26,914 bases of DNA, taken from positions 1 to 26,914 of the forward strand of contig MNVK01000116.1 of the NCBI GenBank assembly GCA_001871685.1. The letters are read 5' to 3'. The first letter of the stretch is position 1; each line of letters opens with the position of its first letter. Under the pieces are notes generated by a model. It was not told the DNA's origin. It saw only the letters and a program-made list of their open reading frames with translations, and searched no databases. Source of the stretch: Nitrospirae bacterium CG1_02_44_142 (GTDB lineage: Bacteria; Nitrospirota; Thermodesulfovibrionia; Thermodesulfovibrionales; UBA1546). Shown here in pieces: positions 24,193 to 26,914 of the stretch. The position numbers and the translations under genes are program-made.

Positions 24193-25308
24193 CTATTCCG
24201 CGCTTCCGTATGAATGGAGGCCTGAAAGAATCAGGTTAACGCCGATATAGGTAAAGATTACGATTATGAAACCCACCACTGCAACGATTGCAACTTTTTT
24301 GCCCTTCCATCCTCTGAGCAGACGGCTGTGCAGAAAGAAGGCATAGACAAGCCATGTTATGAACGACCATGTTTCTTTTGGGTCCCAGCTCCAGTATGTT
24401 CCCCAGGCCTGGTCAGCCCAGATAGCTCCGAATATCAGTCCTCCGAGCGTAAAAACAGGAAATCCGGTTGCAATGCTTTTGTATGTTATTTCTTCAAGGT
24501 TCTCCGCGGAGATTGAAAATGAACCAACGACATTCTTGAGGATATGGCCGTACCTCCATACGAAATAGATAAAGGCAATGGCTGCAAGCCAGCTTATAAT
24601 AGAGACAACTGCATTTTCGTTAAGGAATGTAGCCTTGAAGATATAGCCTTTGATAAAGGCCTCAGGCGTCTTTATGGCGATTCCCATTGAAAGATAATCT
24701 ATCCCCATTGCAAAAAAAGCTGCGATGAAGACTCCCAGCGTGATGGTCCAGAATATGTATGAAGGTTCTGAATGCCTTTCGGTTTTTAGAATCAGATACA
24801 TCAATCCTGTGCTGAATGAGATTGCAAATGCCGCATAAGCGATGAAGCTCATGGTCACATGCGCGAGCAGCCAGTTGCTCTGGAGCGCAGGCACCAGCGG
24901 CGATATCTCTTTTGATATGCCTGACAGCCCGATAAACGCAAGCGCAATGCCTGCCACAGGAGTTATAAAAGCGCCGAAAGAACGCGTCTTATATTTAAAT
25001 TCTATTATCAGGTACCCCAGTATAAGACACCAGACAAAGAATACCAGAGACTCAAAGAGATTCCTTAACGGAGCGCTTCTCAACACAGACAGGATGAATG
25101 AGCTTTCAGTATTAAACATTGTCCATTGAGCATAGGATTCGGTCCATCTTGTCAGTATTGCCCCTGTCTGAGAGACAAATCCTATTACCGTGACTGTGGT
25201 TGCCGCTATGCCTATCTGTGAATTTCTGAAGGCAAGATATGCGATATAGATTATCATCGCCAGTATGTAAGCCATTGTGGATATGCCGAATAAAGTGGAA
25301 CTGTCCAT
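24193..25308 (-). CDS. ccsA: Cytochrome c biogenesis protein CcsA/CcsB (haem handling, System II)
   Basis: Polytopic inner-membrane protein, 371 residues with about eight transmembrane helices. The haem-handling WWD-type motif is WGTYWSWDPKETWS (302-315). Conserved histidines occur in LLAHVTMSF, FFLHSRLL and the final SGLHSYG. Together with ResB it exports haem and joins it to CxxCH motifs of c-type cytochromes in the periplasm. Naming varies: the same protein is called CcsA, ResC or, in many annotations, CcsB. The start codon overlaps the resB stop as TAATG, so the two subunits are translationally coupled. GGAGG lies just upstream of the ATG. Confidence 0.93.
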   Translation of the reverse strand: MDSSTLFGISTMAYILAMIIYIAYLAFRNSQIGIAATTVTVIGFVSQTGAILTRWTESYAQWTMFNTESSFILSVLRSAPLRNLFESLVFFVWCLILGYLIIEFKYKTRSFGAFITPVAGIALAFIGLSGISKEISPLVPALQSNWLLAHVTMSFIAYAAFAISFSTGLMYLILKTERHSEPSYIFWTITLGVFIAAFFAMGIDYLSMGIAIKTPEAFIKGYIFKATFLNENAVVSIISWLAAIAFIYFVWRYGHILKNVVGSFSISAENLEEITYKSIATGFPVFTLGGLIFGAIWADQAWGTYWSWDPKETWSFITWLVYAFFLHSRLLRGWKGKKVAIVAVVGFIIVIFTYIGVNLILSGLHSYGSAE

Positions 25309-26834
25309 TATTTTCCTCCTTCTGCTGCTTTGCCTATAAGGGCAATCATCTTATCAATCTCCCTTTCAAAAGCCTGTCTATTTTTGTTTGCAGTCATAAC
25401 GGCAATTATCCGCGTGCTGTTTTTTTCTTCAATAAGCCTGAGCCATATTTTTTTATGACTCATAAAAAAGGCGGCATAAAGGCCTATGCTCATTATTATA
25501 CATCCGAGGTAAACAACCCATATCCCCGGGTCTTTTCTTACCTGAAGCCCGGTGTATTGAATGCCCCATAAATCAACGAACTCCACAACATGTCCTTCAG
25601 GCAGTTTCCATGTCTCAGGTTGTCTCTTGAGCAGCCATCCGCCGTATTTCCTCTTGTTATTTTCATAAAAGCTTATAAGGACAGCAGGGTTGTTCATCTG
25701 CTCTGCGTAGGTAAACGGCCTGCCGGTGTACTGGTCAAAACTGAGGGCAGGGGAGAAGTCCTCAATCTTTCCTGTAAGGTTTGTGCCGGGAATACCGAAT
25801 GAGCCTTCAAACCTGGCTTCAATATTTTCTGTCTTGCCGCCCTTAGGCGTTACCCTGAATTTAAACACGCTGTTTTCACCGCCTCCGGGGGTAAGTCCGT
25901 AACTTGACTGATAGAATGTTACGCCTTTGTATTTCAAGGGTGTATTAACCTCTATTTCCTGTATTTCCTTCCCGTTTATTTTAACCGGAGCGCCATTCTC
26001 CGTGATTGTAAGCCAACTCTTATAAGTCTTTGGCATATCACTGCTGCTGTAGAAGTCCGCATTGAAATCATTGCACTTGACGCTGAAACCCAGAGGCATT
26101 ACAAATTGACCTGTATCCGCATCACGGACTGCTTTGCTTTTACTGAGGCCTAATGATGCGGAAATTCTATCCCACATTGGTTCATCGTTGAGATAGACGA
26201 CATTAGACGTATTTCCTTCCGGCAGATTGATAAATCCTTTGAAGCCGAAGAATATTCCTATAATTGAGCCGATTAATATCAGAAGTATGCTTAGGTGTGT
26301 TATGTAAACGCCGAGCCTTGTGTAGCTGCCTTTTTCTGAATATAGCTGATAACCGTCAGCTTCTTTTGTTTCAAGGAATTTAAACCCTGCTTTTTTTATT
26401 GCGGCGCCGGCTGTCTTTTTTATCTTTTCAGCCTTGCCTTTAAGGGCGATTTCTTTTTTGCCGAGATTTTTGAACTGCTCATCAGTCAACGGTTTAACAG
26501 GCTCTTTTGCGAGTTTCCATATTCTCGGAAGCCTGTCAATGGAACAAACCGTGAGATTTGCAGCAAAGAGCGTCAGGAGCGCAACAAACCACCACGAGTG
26601 ATACATATCCATGAAGCCTAAAAAATCAAATGCATTATACAGCGCAGGAGCGGTTGAATCTCCGAAGAGCTTGCCGAGCAGCTTGATGTTTTTTTCAGGC
26701 GCCGCATTCTGCTCTATGATGGTCCCTATTATTGAGGTAAGGGCGATAAGGGCGAAAATCACAACGGCAAGGGTTATTGACGAAAAGAAATCCCAGATTT
26801 TGTCTGTAAGCGTCTGATTCTTATTTTCTTCCAC
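25308..26834 (-). CDS. resB: Cytochrome c biogenesis protein ResB (System II partner of CcsA)
   Basis: 508 residues, the usual ResB layout. Three N-terminal transmembrane helices are at about 15-42, 75-95 (WWFVALLTLFAANLTV) and 173-195. A large periplasmic domain of about 230 residues contains VKCNDFNADFY, VNTPLKYKGVTFYQSSYG and an FxGxF-type turn. A last helix (about 430-455, VVYLGCIIMSIGLYAAFF) leads to a cytoplasmic tail. ResB forms a complex with CcsA for haem delivery to apocytochromes c. The start is a GTG preceded by AGAGGAG about 10 bases upstream. It overlaps ccsA by one base. The pair implies that the organism makes c-type cytochromes. Confidence 0.93.
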   Translation of the reverse strand: MEENKNQTLTDKIWDFFSSITLAVVIFALIALTSIIGTIIEQNAAPEKNIKLLGKLFGDSTAPALYNAFDFLGFMDMYHSWWFVALLTLFAANLTVCSIDRLPRIWKLAKEPVKPLTDEQFKNLGKKEIALKGKAEKIKKTAGAAIKKAGFKFLETKEADGYQLYSEKGSYTRLGVYITHLSILLILIGSIIGIFFGFKGFINLPEGNTSNVVYLNDEPMWDRISASLGLSKSKAVRDADTGQFVMPLGFSVKCNDFNADFYSSSDMPKTYKSWLTITENGAPVKINGKEIQEIEVNTPLKYKGVTFYQSSYGLTPGGGENSVFKFRVTPKGGKTENIEARFEGSFGIPGTNLTGKIEDFSPALSFDQYTGRPFTYAEQMNNPAVLISFYENNKRKYGGWLLKRQPETWKLPEGHVVEFVDLWGIQYTGLQVRKDPGIWVVYLGCIIMSIGLYAAFFMSHKKIWLRLIEEKNSTRIIAVMTANKNRQAFEREIDKMIALIGKAAEGGK

Positions 26835-26877
26835 TTTAGGTATTCTCCTCTACGAGCCATTGGCTGAAATTTTGATT

Positions 26878-26908
26878 TTTATATCATAAAATTTTTTGTC
26901 TTAAACAA
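26878..26908 (-). promoter_or_regulatory. Possible promoter of resB-ccsA
   Basis: On the minus strand TTGTTT (26903-26908), a 19-base AT-rich spacer and TATAAA (26878-26883). It lies about 45 bases before the resB GTG. The spacer is longer than ideal, so this is tentative. Confidence 0.3.
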
Positions 26909-26914
26909 GCAAGG

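Overview
The window looks like one stretch of an ordinary chromosome from a Gram-negative, probably anaerobic bacterium. Lipoprotein signal peptides, two L,D-transpeptidases, a ceramide-type lipid cluster and a System II (ResB/CcsA) cytochrome c maturation pair all fit a diderm. The mix of genes and the three kinds of short dispersed repeat recall Nitrospirota or Desulfobacterota-like genomes, but that assignment is inference and no marker here proves it. No rRNA, tRNA, CRISPR array or transposase was seen.

Layout. Bases 1-956 (+) hold the 3' part of a zinc alcohol dehydrogenase. Bases 961-2870 (-) hold yacG and a peptide-binding lipoprotein whose start region carries a palindromic repeat. 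Bases 3029-4177 (+) encode an acyl-CoA dehydrogenase with its own promoter. Bases 4180-9506 (-) hold a single-chain restriction-modification enzyme, an FAD/NAD oxidoreductase and a YdjM-like membrane protein. Bases 9582-16707 (-) form a long co-directional run: gcvH, lpd, an unknown 466-residue helical protein, enolase, ftsB and a GH57 glycosidase, with a good sigma-70 promoter before gcvH and two ATGA stop/start overlaps. Bases 16804-19769 (-) form an envelope cluster: a lipoprotein ending in Lys-Lys, a frameshifted lipoprotein L,D-transpeptidase, a membrane-anchored L,D-transpeptidase and an unknown secreted protein. Bases 19956-24119 (-) hold htpX followed by three genes matching the bacterial ceramide pathway (ketoreductase, serine palmitoyltransferase, GNAT-type N-acyltransferase). 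Bases 24193-26834 (-) hold ccsA and resB.

Three points deserve most attention. First, a C/G-rich palindrome of about 50 bp occurs four times, always in the same orientation and reading frame relative to the gene it touches; three copies lie inside the restriction-modification gene and keep it open, adding a peptide like PLxSPLxKGGxKG each time. A second repeat (AGCTATCAGC units) is read through in the alcohol dehydrogenase and at the start of the GH57 gene. Second, the Lys-ended lipoprotein beside two L,D-transpeptidases suggests an Lpp-like tether from outer membrane to peptidoglycan, with its attaching and perhaps detaching enzymes. Third, cerR-spt-bCerS looks like a compact ceramide operon behind htpX. 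Nearly all sequence is accounted for; after the frameshifted transpeptidase is extended to its true start, no gene-free stretch exceeds 300 bases.
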